Below are positions 10,283-18,546 of a stretch of 19,600 nucleotides of DNA, piece by piece. The notes beneath the pieces were generated by a model. The model was not told the DNA's origin. It saw nothing but the letters and a program-made list of their open reading frames with translations, and made no database searches. Source of the stretch: Acanthamoeba castellanii str. Neff (lineage: Eukaryota > Discosea > Longamoebia > Acanthamoebidae); the NCBI RefSeq assembly GCF_000313135.1, contig NW_004457618.1, forward strand, positions 376,780 to 396,379. The letters run 5' to 3'. The position numbers were made by a program, and so were the translations under genes. Position 1 is the stretch's first letter; each line of letters opens with the position of its first letter.

Positions 10283-11202
10283 ATGTCTAAGATTGCTGCG
10301 CAGAAGGCCATCGCCGAACACCTTAAGAAGGTCGAGGAGGAGGAAGGTACCGCCCCCTCTCGCTTTCATTCTTTTGTTTTCTGTTAATCGGCACTTACAC
10401 GATTCGTAGCCCATAATAAATAATACTCTTCAAAATAAATAATAATTTGAGTTTTATTGATTATTTTTATAATGATTTTTTACTTAAAATATAATGGCAG
10501 GTCCGCCCGCGCTTTCGCGTCGCGTGTTCGAGAAGTACGACAAGGACGAGAGCGGCACGATCGACCGCAACGAGTTCAAGGCCATGTGCTACGACCTCGG
10601 CTACTACCTCTCCGAGGCCGAGACCGACATCGCCTTCCGCACCATCGACCTCTCGGGCAACGGCGACATCACCTACGACGAATTCTACCAGGCACGCCAC
10701 CACCGCACACGCCGCACGCACCGCACACGCACACGCACACGTCGCACGCGGCTGACAATGAGTGTGTGACCACAGTTCTGGCGGAACGACAAGCGGTTCG
10801 AGAACCTGCACAAGAACCCGGCCGAGCTGCAGCGCCTGCAGGCCGCCGTCGCCTACTTCCAGTTCTTTGACCAGGACAAGAGCGGACAGCTCGACAAGCA
10901 GGAGTTCGCGTCCCTGCACGCGGACCTCGTCAAGAACAACATGACCACCCACGACCTGGAGTCCTGCTTCGAAGAACTCGACACCGACGGCAGCGGTGCG
11001 TGCGTGTGTCGTGTGTGTCGTGTCGTGTGTGTCGTGTGTGTCGTGTGTGTCGTGTGTGTCGTGTGTGTCGTGTGTCGTGTCGTTAGCTCATCATCCATGA
11101 GCGATGGTGTACCCAGGTACGATCTCGTTCAACGAGTACGTCGAGTGGATCTCGTGCGCGCGGGTGCCCAAGGTCAAGGTCCTGCCTCCGCCTTCGGTCT
11201 AA
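10283..11202 (+). CDS. Four-EF-hand calcium-binding protein
   Basis: Four exons (10283-10346, 10501-10691, 10776-10995, 11117-11202) give 186 aa. Four complete EF-hand loops are visible: D35-E46 (DKDESGTIDRNE), D71-E82 (DLSGNGDITYDE), D117-E128 (DQDKSGQLDKQE) and D154-E165 (DTDGSGTISFNE). Each keeps acidic residues at positions 1 and 12 and Gly at position 6, so all four should bind calcium. A linker of about 30 residues separates the two EF pairs. There is no signal peptide or myristoylation-type N-terminus (it starts MSKIAAQK). It resembles calmodulin-superfamily sensors, but I cannot name a subfamily or target. The second intron has a GC donor. The first intron (10347-10500) is strongly AT-rich. 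Confidence 0.9.
10999..11088. repeat. GTGTGTCGT microsatellite at an intron donor
   Basis: The intron 10996-11116 of the EF-hand gene begins with GTGCGTGC and passes directly into GTGTGTCGT units for about 85 bp. The pattern matches COG8 intron 7251-7323. Confidence 0.9.
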
Positions 11203-11232
11203 GAAGGTCGGTGCGGGGGCGCTCAATAGTAA

Positions 11233-11252
11233 AATTTCGTTTAAACGAAATT
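11233..11252. terminator. 20-bp perfect palindrome in a convergent gene junction
   Basis: AATTTCGTTTAAACGAAATT is its own reverse complement. It lies 30 bp after the EF-hand stop codon and 60 bp after the DCP1 stop codon (which is on the other strand). It is followed on the plus strand by TTTTCG repeats (about 11262-11301). A shared 3'-end or transcription-stop signal is an inference from position and symmetry. Confidence 0.5.
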
Positions 11253-11312
11253 GTTTTCGAAAGTGTTTCGTTTTCGTTGTCGTTTTCGTTTTCGTTTTCG
11301 CGCAAGAGGCCA

Positions 11313-11971
11313 CTAGGAGGGCGCTGTCTTCTGGCTGGCGCCGTGGGCCAGCTGGGTCATGTAGCACTCGTACACCATGTCGATGAAACTGTCATCCTGT
11401 TGTGTTGGTTGTGTTTCGCGAAGTGTGACGGTCTCATGTTTAGCTTTGCACCTGCACCACAACAAACGCGACACCCACTCAACATGAACGTACGTTGGCG
11501 AGTGAGAGTAGAACCGAGCGGAGGTGCTGCTTGCTGGCGACGCTCCGGGCCGGGTGGTGCATCTGCTGCGGCACCAACGGCTGCTGAAGCTGCTGCGGGT
11601 GCGGTGGCTGCTGCTGCTGCTGAAGCTGCTGCGGAGGGGGCATGGGCTGGCGCATGATCGGGTGGTGCGGCAGGAGCGGCTGGTGGGGGTGCTGCTGGCC
11701 CGGGTGCATGGGCGGCAGGTGGTGCGGCGCCGGCTGCCCGAAGTGGGGCGGCACCGGCTGCTGCTGGGCGTGGAGCAGGTGCGGCGGGAACTGGGGGTGG
11801 GGGTGCTGCAGGTGGAGGTGGTGGTGCGGATGCGGATGCGGCTGCTGCACGAGCGAGCCGTTTTGCTGAGGCGGCGGCAGAGGCTCGCGATCTCTATCGG
11901 CGGACGGCTGCAGCAGATTGAGGAGCGCCGCACCTGCTGCGTTGCTGCCGTGGTCCTACATTGTGTGTGGA

Positions 11972-12004
<33 letters not shown>

Positions 12005-13194
12005 GTGCGTGTCAGAAGGACACGGCACACAACACGCCGCACCACGACATTTTACGAACCCGTGGTGGCTCCTGCTCGGGCTTGGCTGGCGTGGGCGCAC
12101 TGACGGCCGGAGGCGCCGCAGCAGCGACGGCGACGGCGGGTGAGGACGAAGAAGACACCGACGGAAGTGAAGAAGAAGAGGTGGAAGAAGTGGAATCGCG
12201 GGCAACCGCCTGCGCGTAGGACGGAGTCGACCCGGCGCCGGTGGACCCAGCGACAATGCCGCCCAGCACGGCCGAGAGAATCGACGCGCCGGCCGCCTGG
12301 CCGCCCAGCGGCGCATAGCCGGCCGATGGCGACGGCGTCGAGGCCGAGACTGCCGGCGGTACGGCGGCTGCGGCGGCCGAGGGCTGTTGCAGGCCGGGCG
12401 GGCCGGCTGCGGCGGCCTGTGGGGCCGGGCTGCTGGCTTGGCTGGTCTTGTCAGCGCCCGCCGCCTTGTCGGCAGGTGTCTTGGTCGACGCGGCGGCGGC
12501 GGCGGTCTTTTCTTTGTCGACAGAGGCCTTGGCGGGCTTTTTGGAAGTGGTGGAGGACGTGGACGACGACGCGCTCGAGGCCTTGGCGTCGAGGAGCGCC
12601 CGCACGGCCTGGGAGATCTTGTGCTGCTCGTCCTTGGAGTAGAACCACACGCCCGTCGTCTCGTTCTTGTAGTTGCGCAGCAGAAGGTACGGCTCGCTCA
12701 CTCGCATCTGTGTTGTACGCAGCGTTGAGCGCACGACACGCACCAGACACGACACGACACACGACACGCACAGCAGACACAACACACGACACGCCCACGG
12801 ACCTGCAAGCCGGTTGTGATGGGTTCACAGAAGTTTTCAATGCTGATACGGTTGAGCACGACGATGGTGTGTAGCGGCTCTTCGGTTCGCTCGACGACGA
12901 AGAGCGATCCTTCTACCTCCTTCCTCTCCTGCTCGTAGTAGAGACGACGCAAATCAATAGTTTAAAAAAAGAAAAAGAGAAAAGCGAGGCATGCAGGTAA
13001 AAGAAGAAGAAGTTATTGTAAAAAGAAAGGATGGCCCTGATTACATTTATAAATTCCTTCTTACGTGGGGAGTGGCCACGTACCCAGGCTTGTGTAGCGG
13101 GAAGAAATTTGTAGAGGGCCACATGGCCGGCAGTGGCCAAGATCTGGTTAATCTTGGCGTCCAATCGCTGAAGCACCGCGAGATTCAATGCCAT
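11313..13194 (-). CDS. DCP1: mRNA-decapping protein DCP1 (EVH1 plus trimerisation domain)
   Basis: Five minus-strand exons (13084-13194, 12803-12928, 12060-12707, 11494-11955, 11313-11396) join in phase 0 to 476 aa. The N-terminal EVH1-like domain (about 1-125) carries DCP1 landmarks: VALYKFLPATQAW, VEGSLFVVERTEEP, LNRISIENFCEPIT and LLRNYKNETTGVWFY (Trp100). A long Ala/Ser/Pro/Thr-rich linker (about 122-295) and a Gln/His/Pro-rich region (about 325-425) follow. The C-terminus (HLRSVLLSLAN then DDSFIDMVYECYM, about 439-462) matches the DCP1 trimerisation helices. DCP1 activates DCP2 to remove the 5' cap in cytoplasmic mRNA decay and P-bodies. The Met at 13194 aligns with the family start. An in-frame Met at 13296 would add 34 unlikely residues and use up the divergent promoter. 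Confidence 0.93.
11968..12012. repeat. (GT)n dinucleotide repeat
   Basis: A GT run with a few GC interruptions in DCP1 intron 11956-12059. On the sense strand it is a CA tract just upstream of the acceptor. Confidence 0.85.
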
Positions 13195-13398
13195 TTGTGT
13201 TCTACTTGCGTTGTTTTGTTCTACGTGACCGTTTGTTGTGCCCGAAGAAAAAGGAGGAGAAAAAAGCCGCCAAAAAGGGGAAAATGGAATTTCCATAAGA
13301 AAAGCATATTACGTCGACAGCCGCGGCTGAAATTGTTTGGCTGAAGCTGCCACGAACACAAAGAAGAACACATCCAGAGACAGAAACAAGACAAGAAG
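13195..13398. promoter_or_regulatory. Divergent promoter between DCP1 and the UIM-macrodomain gene
   Basis: Only 204 bp separate the two start codons. Two symmetric elements are present: ATGGAA-T-TTCCAT (13283-13295) and the perfect 12-bp palindrome CAGCCGCGGCTG (13318-13329). No TATA box is seen. The macrodomain-side leader is A-rich up to its ATG. Confidence 0.5.
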
Positions 13399-14725
13399 AT
13401 GGACGAGGACATGCAGTTGGCGCTTGCTATTTCGTTGTCCATGCAACAGGGCGGTGGGGGTGGAGGAGATGCGGAGCCCTTGTGGTCGTCATCTTCTCAG
13501 AACCCCAAGAGCGGCAACCTGGTGGGCGTAGAGAGCCAAGTCGTGGCCACCCACCGCACCAACGATGGCAAAGTAATCCAAGTGCGCAGTGGTACTAAGA
13601 GCCTTCTTCCTCTCTTCCTCTTCTACTTGTTCTCTTCTCAGTTTCTACACACGAACGAAAAATTCTCGATTTTATTTTTTTTTTTTTCAATTATTCAACA
13701 AGTTCAATTGTATTCTAATTCTTTATGCAATTGTTTTATAAATCATTTATTTGCAATTGTTGTATCATTTATTTTACACTTCTTATATTGTGGGCGGCAG
13801 GCGACATGACGAAGGAGGACGTGGACATCATCGTGAATGCAGCCAACAAGCAGCTCGACCACGCGTCGGGCCTCGCTGGCGCCATCGTCAAAAACGGCGG
13901 CGAGATCATCCAGATCGAGTCTGGTACGCGCCTGGCCTGCTGGTGACCTGCTGTGCTGTTGGCGCGCGTTGTGACTAATGTCGCCCCCCATACATGGTAC
14001 AGACATCTACATTCAAGAGAACGGCAAGGTTCACGATGGCGACATCGCTGTGTACGCCTACACGGGCTCTGGCACACGCACGGGGGCTTGAACTGTAATT
14101 AACGTGTGTGCGTGTGCGGTGTGTGTCGTGTCGTGTCGTGTCGTGTGTGTCTCGTGCGTGTTGTGTGTGCGGTGATCAGCACGGGCGCCGGAGAGCTGCC
14201 GGCGAAGAAGGTGATCCACGCGGTGGGTCCGATCTGGCACGGGGGAGCCGAGAACGAGGAGCTGCTTCTGCGACAGTGCGTGTGGAAGAGTCTCAAGAAG
14301 ACCGAGGAGCTGGGCTTCGCCTCCATCTCCATCCCCGCCATCTCCAGCGGCATCTTCAGGTACTGTACCTTACAGAGCTCGTCTTCACCATCACCACCCA
14401 GGCCACACCACACAACATTCTGATCATTCTTGGCCAACACCACGCCAGGTTCCCGAAGGACCTGTGCGCCAGGATTCTGATTCAGACGACGCTCGACTTC
14501 TTCAAGTCCAACCCCAGATCCTCGTACGCTTTGTTTTCTTGTTTGCGCCCAGCTTTCTTTTTCCAAAAGTTGACAGTTTGGGACAAGACTGAATGAGTGA
14601 ATGGCCATGTGGCTGTGGTGTGGCTGTGATGAAGGGTGAACGAGGTCCGATTCACGAACTTTGACAAGAACACGGTGGAGGTCTTCGAGAAGGAGTTCAA
14701 GAAGCGCTTTGGTGACTCGTCGTGA
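13399..14725 (+). CDS. UIM plus macrodomain protein (candidate ADP-ribose reader or hydrolase)
   Basis: Six exons (13399-13591, 13801-13923, 14003-14051, 14180-14359, 14449-14523, 14635-14725) give 236 aa. Residues about 3-17 ([14 protein letters not shown]) fit the ubiquitin-interacting motif: an acidic start, then the Ala and Ser positions of the helix. A Gly-rich linker leads to a macrodomain from about residue 60. Seen there are [20 protein letters not shown] (74-93), the [22 protein letters not shown] strand region (about 117-139) and the phosphate loop [10 protein letters not shown] (172-181). Macrodomains bind ADP-ribose or hydrolyse it from proteins. The ASGLAG variant of the GGGVAG loop and SSGIF loop look closer to PARP9/14-type macrodomains than to MacroD hydrolases, so binding is more likely than catalysis. 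That preference is from memory of the families, not an alignment. It could link ubiquitin and ADP-ribose signals. Confidence 0.88.
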
Positions 14726-14814
14726 AGCTGGGCGCGAGTGGAAATGAGTGGGAAACGCAATTTCTTTTTGAAAAAGCAAAAAAAAAAACCGAAAGATCAT
14801 CACGAGGCGAGAAG

Positions 14815-17029
14815 ATGAAGAGGAGTCGAGAGGAGATGCCAACGACCCTGCATCGGCGGACGCAGTCGCATGGCAGCATCCTGCCCACAAATGCATCTTC
14901 ATCTTCATCTTCTGCACGTGCCTCCACATTTCTACCCCCTGCCGCCCCCTCCCTCGGTTCATCTTCATCTTCATCTTCTTCCGTCGCCCGACCACCCTCG
15001 CACATTCAAATCACGCGCCCGCCCCAACCGCGAAGGGAGACCTCATCGCGGCACACGCCCACGCCGACCAGCGGCGGACGATTGGCCGCCAATCCATCCA
15101 CGCCCGCGGCCGCCAAGTCTTCATCTTCGCCCTTTGGGGGCTTCAGCGCGTCGCGCGCCATCGACGAGTCGCTGCTCATGGGCACCTGCCGCCGCATCCA
15201 GCAGTACGAGACCCTCGAGCAAGTCGGCGAGGGCACTTACGGCGTCGTCTGTACGTCGCACTCGCGTTTGTGTGTGTCGTGTCGTGTCGTGTCGTGTCGT
15301 GTCGTGTGTGTGGTTGAACGTGTGCGGTGGTGTGTGCGATGCGTGCTGATGGTATTGTGATGCGTGCGCAATGCGTTGCAGATCGGGCGCGGGACATGCG
15401 AAGCAACAGGATCGTGGCGCTGAAGAAGGTGCGCATGGAGAAGGAGAAGGACGGCATCCCCATCACGTGCCTGCGCGAGGTCAAGATCCTCAAGGAGGTG
15501 GACCACCCCAACATCGTGCGGCTGCTCGGCGTCACCGTCGGCCGCCAGCTCGACGCGTACGTTGCGGGCCTCTCCCCAACTCTGGGCGTGCCTATCCCTC
15601 AACACCTCATGTCGTGTCTCGCGCGTGTGCGGTGTGTGTACGTTGTGTGTGTGTGTCGTGTGTGTCGTGTGTGTGTGTGGTGAGCAGAATGTATTTGGCG
15701 TTCGAGTATGTGGAACATGACCTTGCGGGTCTGATCGACAACATGAAGAAGCCGTTCACCGAGGCCGAGGTCAAGTGCCTCATGATGCAGCTCCTCCGCG
15801 CGGTTCACTACCTACACAGAAACTACTACATCCACCGAGACCTGAAGCTGTCCAATCTGCTGTTTAGCAACAAGGGCGAGCTCAAGCTATGCGACTTTGG
15901 CCTCGCGCGCATCTTCGGCGAACCCAACAAGGCCATGACACCCAAAGGTACGCACACGCACACGCACACGCACACGCACACGCACACGCACACGCACACG
16001 CACACGCACACGCACACGCACACGCACACGCACACGCTTCTAAACCTGACGCACGCACTACAGTGGTGACTCTCTGGTATCGAGCCCCCGAACTCCTTAT
16101 GGGCTGTAAGACTACACCGTGGCAGGTACACCAGCGCTATTCTGTGCGTGTGCGTGTGCGGTCGCCAGTGTGCGGTGGTACCTGACCCCACCTATGTGTA
16201 GTGGACATGTGGGCCGTCGGGTGCATCTTCGGGGAGCTGCTCATGAACACGCCCGTGATGCCCGGCAAAACCGAGATCGAGCAGCTGCAGCTCATGTGCC
16301 GCCTGCTGGGCACCCCCAACGACAAAATTTGGTACGCCACCTTCAACAATACTAATTACAATGAAAAACAATAATAATAATAACAAATAACAAGTAACAA
16401 ATGACAAATAATAATAATAATAATGGTGGTGGGCCAGGCCGGGGTATTACGAGCTGCCGAACGCCAAGATCATTGCCGGCCTGCCCCAGCAGAACTACCA
16501 CATGATCAGCAACAAGTTCAAGTTCCTTTCGCCGGCTGGCCAGGTTCGTAGCACACCACAAACAAGCCCAAGACCAAAGGCTGACGATTGTTGGCCACCA
16601 CAACTCCTCATCTGCTGTGTGTCGTGTGGTGGTGTTGCCTCGCTCAGGACCTGATCAAGAAATTCCTCACGTATGACCCGAACAAGCGGATAACGGCCTA
16701 CCAGGCCCTGCAGCACCCCTACTTCACGGAGTCGCCCATGCCCAAATCGCCGGACATGATGCCCACCTTCCCCACCAAGCTCAACACCGGCTACCGACGC
16801 GCGCGAAGGTTTGATGGACATTTATTTATTTTTATTTATTTATTTATATTTACGTTTTGCTTTATTTGCTGATAATAATTAATTTTTTTTATATTAATGC
16901 AGGTCGGACGAGGTGCAGGAGGACAGGCGCATGGACGAGGAGCGACGACACCAGAACGATCGGTTCGGCGAGGTCTTCGGCGACCACGACTATGCCGGCG
17001 GCGCGCCGCTCAAAAAGAGGCGCTTCTAA
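14815..17029 (+). CDS. Cyclin-dependent kinase of the CDK10/CDK11 group (PITCLRE helix)
   Basis: Eight exons: 14815-15250, 15382-15556, 15688-15947, 16064-16125, 16202-16331, 16438-16543, 16648-16808, 16903-17029. A Ser/Pro/Thr-rich head (1-125, partly TCTTCA-repeat encoded) precedes the kinase domain: GEGTYGVVY (138-146), Lys160, the cyclin-binding helix PITCLRE (172-178), HRDLKLSN (Asp255), DFG (Asp273), T-loop Thr288 in MTPK, and WYRAPE (295-300). PITCLRE is one residue from PITSLRE of CDK11 and two from PISSLRE of CDK10. [11 protein letters not shown] and IFGELL resemble CDK11, which acts in transcription and splicing. The basic C-terminus ends KKRRF, a possible nuclear signal. At intron 16126-16201 the exons disagree by one base: CAG ends a codon, but the next exon needs one preceding base to read VDMW. 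Apart from that base the model gives 485 aa. Confidence 0.85.
15274..15312. repeat. (GTGTC)n pentanucleotide repeat
   Basis: Short GTGTC array in intron 15251-15381 of the CDK gene. It has the same unit family as the CACGA array at 3838-3935, read on the other strand. Confidence 0.8.
15951..16036. repeat. (CACACG)n hexanucleotide microsatellite
   Basis: About 14 near-perfect CACACG units begin immediately after the donor GTACG of CDK intron 15948-16063. The alternating purine-pyrimidine tract is of a type that can adopt Z-DNA, which is known for CA/CG alternation but not shown here. Confidence 0.95.
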
Positions 17030-17072
17030 GAAGAAGGGGTGTGACTGTGCATTTGGTTTGCAAAAAACCGGA

Positions 17073-17095
17073 ACAAAACAAAACAAAACAAAACA
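17073..17095. repeat. (AAAAC)n repeat in the CDK-SDR convergent junction
   Basis: Several AAAAC units lie in the 70-bp gap between the CDK stop (17029) and the SDR stop (17100). The gap must hold both 3' UTRs unless the transcripts overlap. On the SDR sense strand it is a GTTTT tract. Confidence 0.8.
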
Positions 17096-17099
17096 CGTT

Positions 17100-17956
17100 T
17101 CAGAAGCCGCCGGCGAGGCTGATGACCTGGGCCGTGACCCAGCTGGCCTCGTCGCTGGCCAGGAACGCCACCACGTTGGCGATCTCCTCCGGCCGGCCGG
17201 TACGGTGCTCCAGCGGCGTCTGCTGCTTCACCATCGCCCGCAGCTCGTCCGTCATCGCGCCCGCTGCCATGTCCGTTTCAACCACGCCCGGCGACACGGC
17301 GTTGACCCTGATGCCGCGCGGGCCGAGCTCCGCCGCCGCCGTGCGAGTAAGGGTGTCGACGGCCGACTTGAGCCCCGCGTAGACCCCGAAGTTCGGGAAG
17401 GCCAGAGTGGCGGCCCGGCTCGATATGTTGATGATGGAGCCGCCGGACTGGAGCACCTTGGCTGCGGCCTGGATGCCCCACAGGGTGCCCTTGAAGTTGA
17501 TGGCGGTGAGCAGGTCCACTTGGGCCTCGGTCTCGCGCTCGATCGGCGCAGGGGTACCAGACACGGCCGAGTTGTTGACGAAGACGTCGAGGCGGCCCCA
17601 CTTGTCGATGGCGGCGGCCACGAGCGACTCGACCTCTGCCTGCACCGCGACGTTGGCGCGGAAGGCAAAGGCCGAGCCTCCGGCCTCTTCGATGTGGGCC
17701 ACCACGGCCTTGGCCGCCTCACCATCCTGCCATGGCAAAAACAAATGGCGAGGTGTCAAAACTTAAAAAAAAGTAAATGATCAAAAGGAGCAAGAAGAGG
17801 GCGGACCTGGACGTAGTTGACGACGACTTTGGCGCCGTCGGCGGCGAGCTTCTTGGCGATGGCGGCGCCGATGCCTCGGGAGCTGCCGGTGACGACGGCC
17901 ACCTTGCCATCGAGTCGGCCAGCGGTTTGGGGTGCAGAAGATGAAGATGAGAACAT
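17100..17956 (-). CDS. Short-chain dehydrogenase/reductase (classical SDR)
   Basis: Two minus-strand exons, 17807-17956 and 17100-17726, join in phase 0 to 258 aa, normal for a classical SDR. Visible are the cofactor motif TGSSRGIG (23-30), the NNSA motif (101-104), Asn127 in AINFKG, the catalytic Ser (152 or 153) in INISS, and YAGLK giving Tyr166 and Lys170. The PGVVETDM segment and C-terminal [12 protein letters not shown] are also typical. It should be an NAD(P)H-dependent oxidoreductase; its substrate cannot be read from sequence. The nearest look is bacterial 3-oxoacyl-ACP-reductase or glucose-dehydrogenase-like SDRs, but the intron shows long residence in a eukaryote. A Ser-rich start (MFSSSSSAP) precedes the fold and there is no clear targeting signal. 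A duplicate of its 3' end lies upstream in inverted orientation. Confidence 0.93.
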
Positions 17957-18178
17957 GTTGCTGTTGGTTGGGGGTATGTTGGTTTGTTGTTGTTATTGAG
18001 GCCGAGAGGGCTGCATTTATATGGGAGTCGTCGGCGATAGGGGAATTTGACCGGCTGCAACTTGCAACCGACCAACAGGCAGCTCACGAAAGCTGCGACT
18101 TCAAAGACCCTCGGCGACTTCACCAAACCAATCACAATCGAGCGTGTGCTGGCAAATCAAGCTTTGGAAAACAGTCAT
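17957..18178. promoter_or_regulatory. SDR promoter region with TATA-like box
   Basis: This is 5' flank of the minus-strand SDR gene. On that strand CATATAAATG contains TATAAA at 18021-18016, about 60 bp upstream of the ATG at 17956. That places a start site near 17985-17995 and a short leader. The rest shows no recognisable exon and ends where the duplicated SDR fragment begins. Confidence 0.5.
18016..18021 (-). promoter_or_regulatory. TATAAA box of the SDR gene
   Basis: TATAAA on the minus strand lies in a GC-rich setting (GACTCCCATATAAATGCAG) at a sensible distance from the SDR start codon. It is the best-placed TATA-like element in the window. Confidence 0.45.
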
Positions 18179-18392
18179 GTCAACGCCGTATCGCCGGGCG
18201 TGGTAGAGACGGACATGTCAGCGGGCCTGCTGACGGACGAGCTGCGGGCGATGGTGGAACAGCAGACGCCGCTGGAGCACCGGAGGGGCCGGAGGAGATC
18301 ACCAACGTGGTGGCGTTCCTGGCCAGCGACGAGGCCAGCTGGGTCACGACCCAGGTCATCATCCTCGCCGGTGGCTTCTGAAACGTGTTTTT
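18179..18392 (+). pseudogene. Inverted, frameshifted duplicate of the SDR 3' end
   Basis: From 18179 the plus strand repeats the last third of the SDR gene: [29 protein letters not shown], then in another frame [19 protein letters not shown] and LAGGF before the same TGA. The copy is 203 nt to the stop against 207 nt in the parent (17100-17306). The loss of 4 nt near 18283-18296, in a GGCCGGCCGG tract, breaks the frame. Similarity continues past the stop (AAACGTGTTTT). The cofactor-binding half, the active-site Tyr/Lys and a plausible start are all missing. Changes between copies are mostly synonymous or conservative (for example Ala to Ser, Lys to Glu), so it may derive from a once-working paralogue. 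It is probably a dead fragment. Confidence 0.85.
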
Positions 18393-18546
18393 TTATTTAT
18401 TTTATATTTTTTTCTGAAAAAAATATAAAATAAAATTAAAAATAAAGAAAACAAGAGAACAAAACTTCTCTGCGCCAGTTGCTGGTGCTGGGTACTCCCT
18501 TCCCCAGTACTTTTGAATTTTGGGTGTAGTGGGTATGGGAGAAGGC
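18393..18546. other. AT-rich intergenic region between SDR fragment and MFS gene
   Basis: The 3' flank of the minus-strand MFS gene, very AT-rich at 18388-18450 and holding the hairpin at 18396-18434. No gene is recognisable. Confidence 0.5.
18396..18434. terminator. 18-bp perfect stem with CTG loop
   Basis: TTTATTTTATATTTTTTT (18396-18413) is followed by CTG and its exact reverse complement (18417-18434). It lies between the SDR fragment and the 3' end of the MFS gene. It could act as a 3'-end element for the MFS transcript or be a simple AT-rich inverted repeat. Confidence 0.5.

Noticed and set aside
10457..10870. Arg/His-rich plus-strand frame through the EF-hand gene
   Set aside because: It is an out-of-frame shadow; the spliced frame has four complete EF-hand loops.
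11524..12219. Long plus-strand frames over the DCP1 region, including Trp/Gly/Cys-rich and Ala-rich ones
   Set aside because: They are antisense shadows of the Gln/His/Pro- and Ala/Pro-rich DCP1 exons, whose minus-strand product has a recognisable EVH1 domain.
13195..13296. Upstream in-frame Met at 13296 as the DCP1 start
   Set aside because: It adds 34 residues without family resemblance and occupies half of the divergent promoter; Met at 13194 matches where DCP1 proteins begin.
17100..17956. Recent bacterial transfer of the SDR gene
   Set aside because: The SDR family is widespread in all domains, and this gene has a normal spliceosomal intron and host-like composition, so recent transfer is not supported by sequence alone.
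17932..18381. 149-aa plus-strand frame ending in an SDR-like C-terminus as a real gene
   Set aside because: Only the part after the 4-nt loss is SDR-like in this frame; the preceding SDR-like stretch is in another frame and no cofactor-binding half exists.
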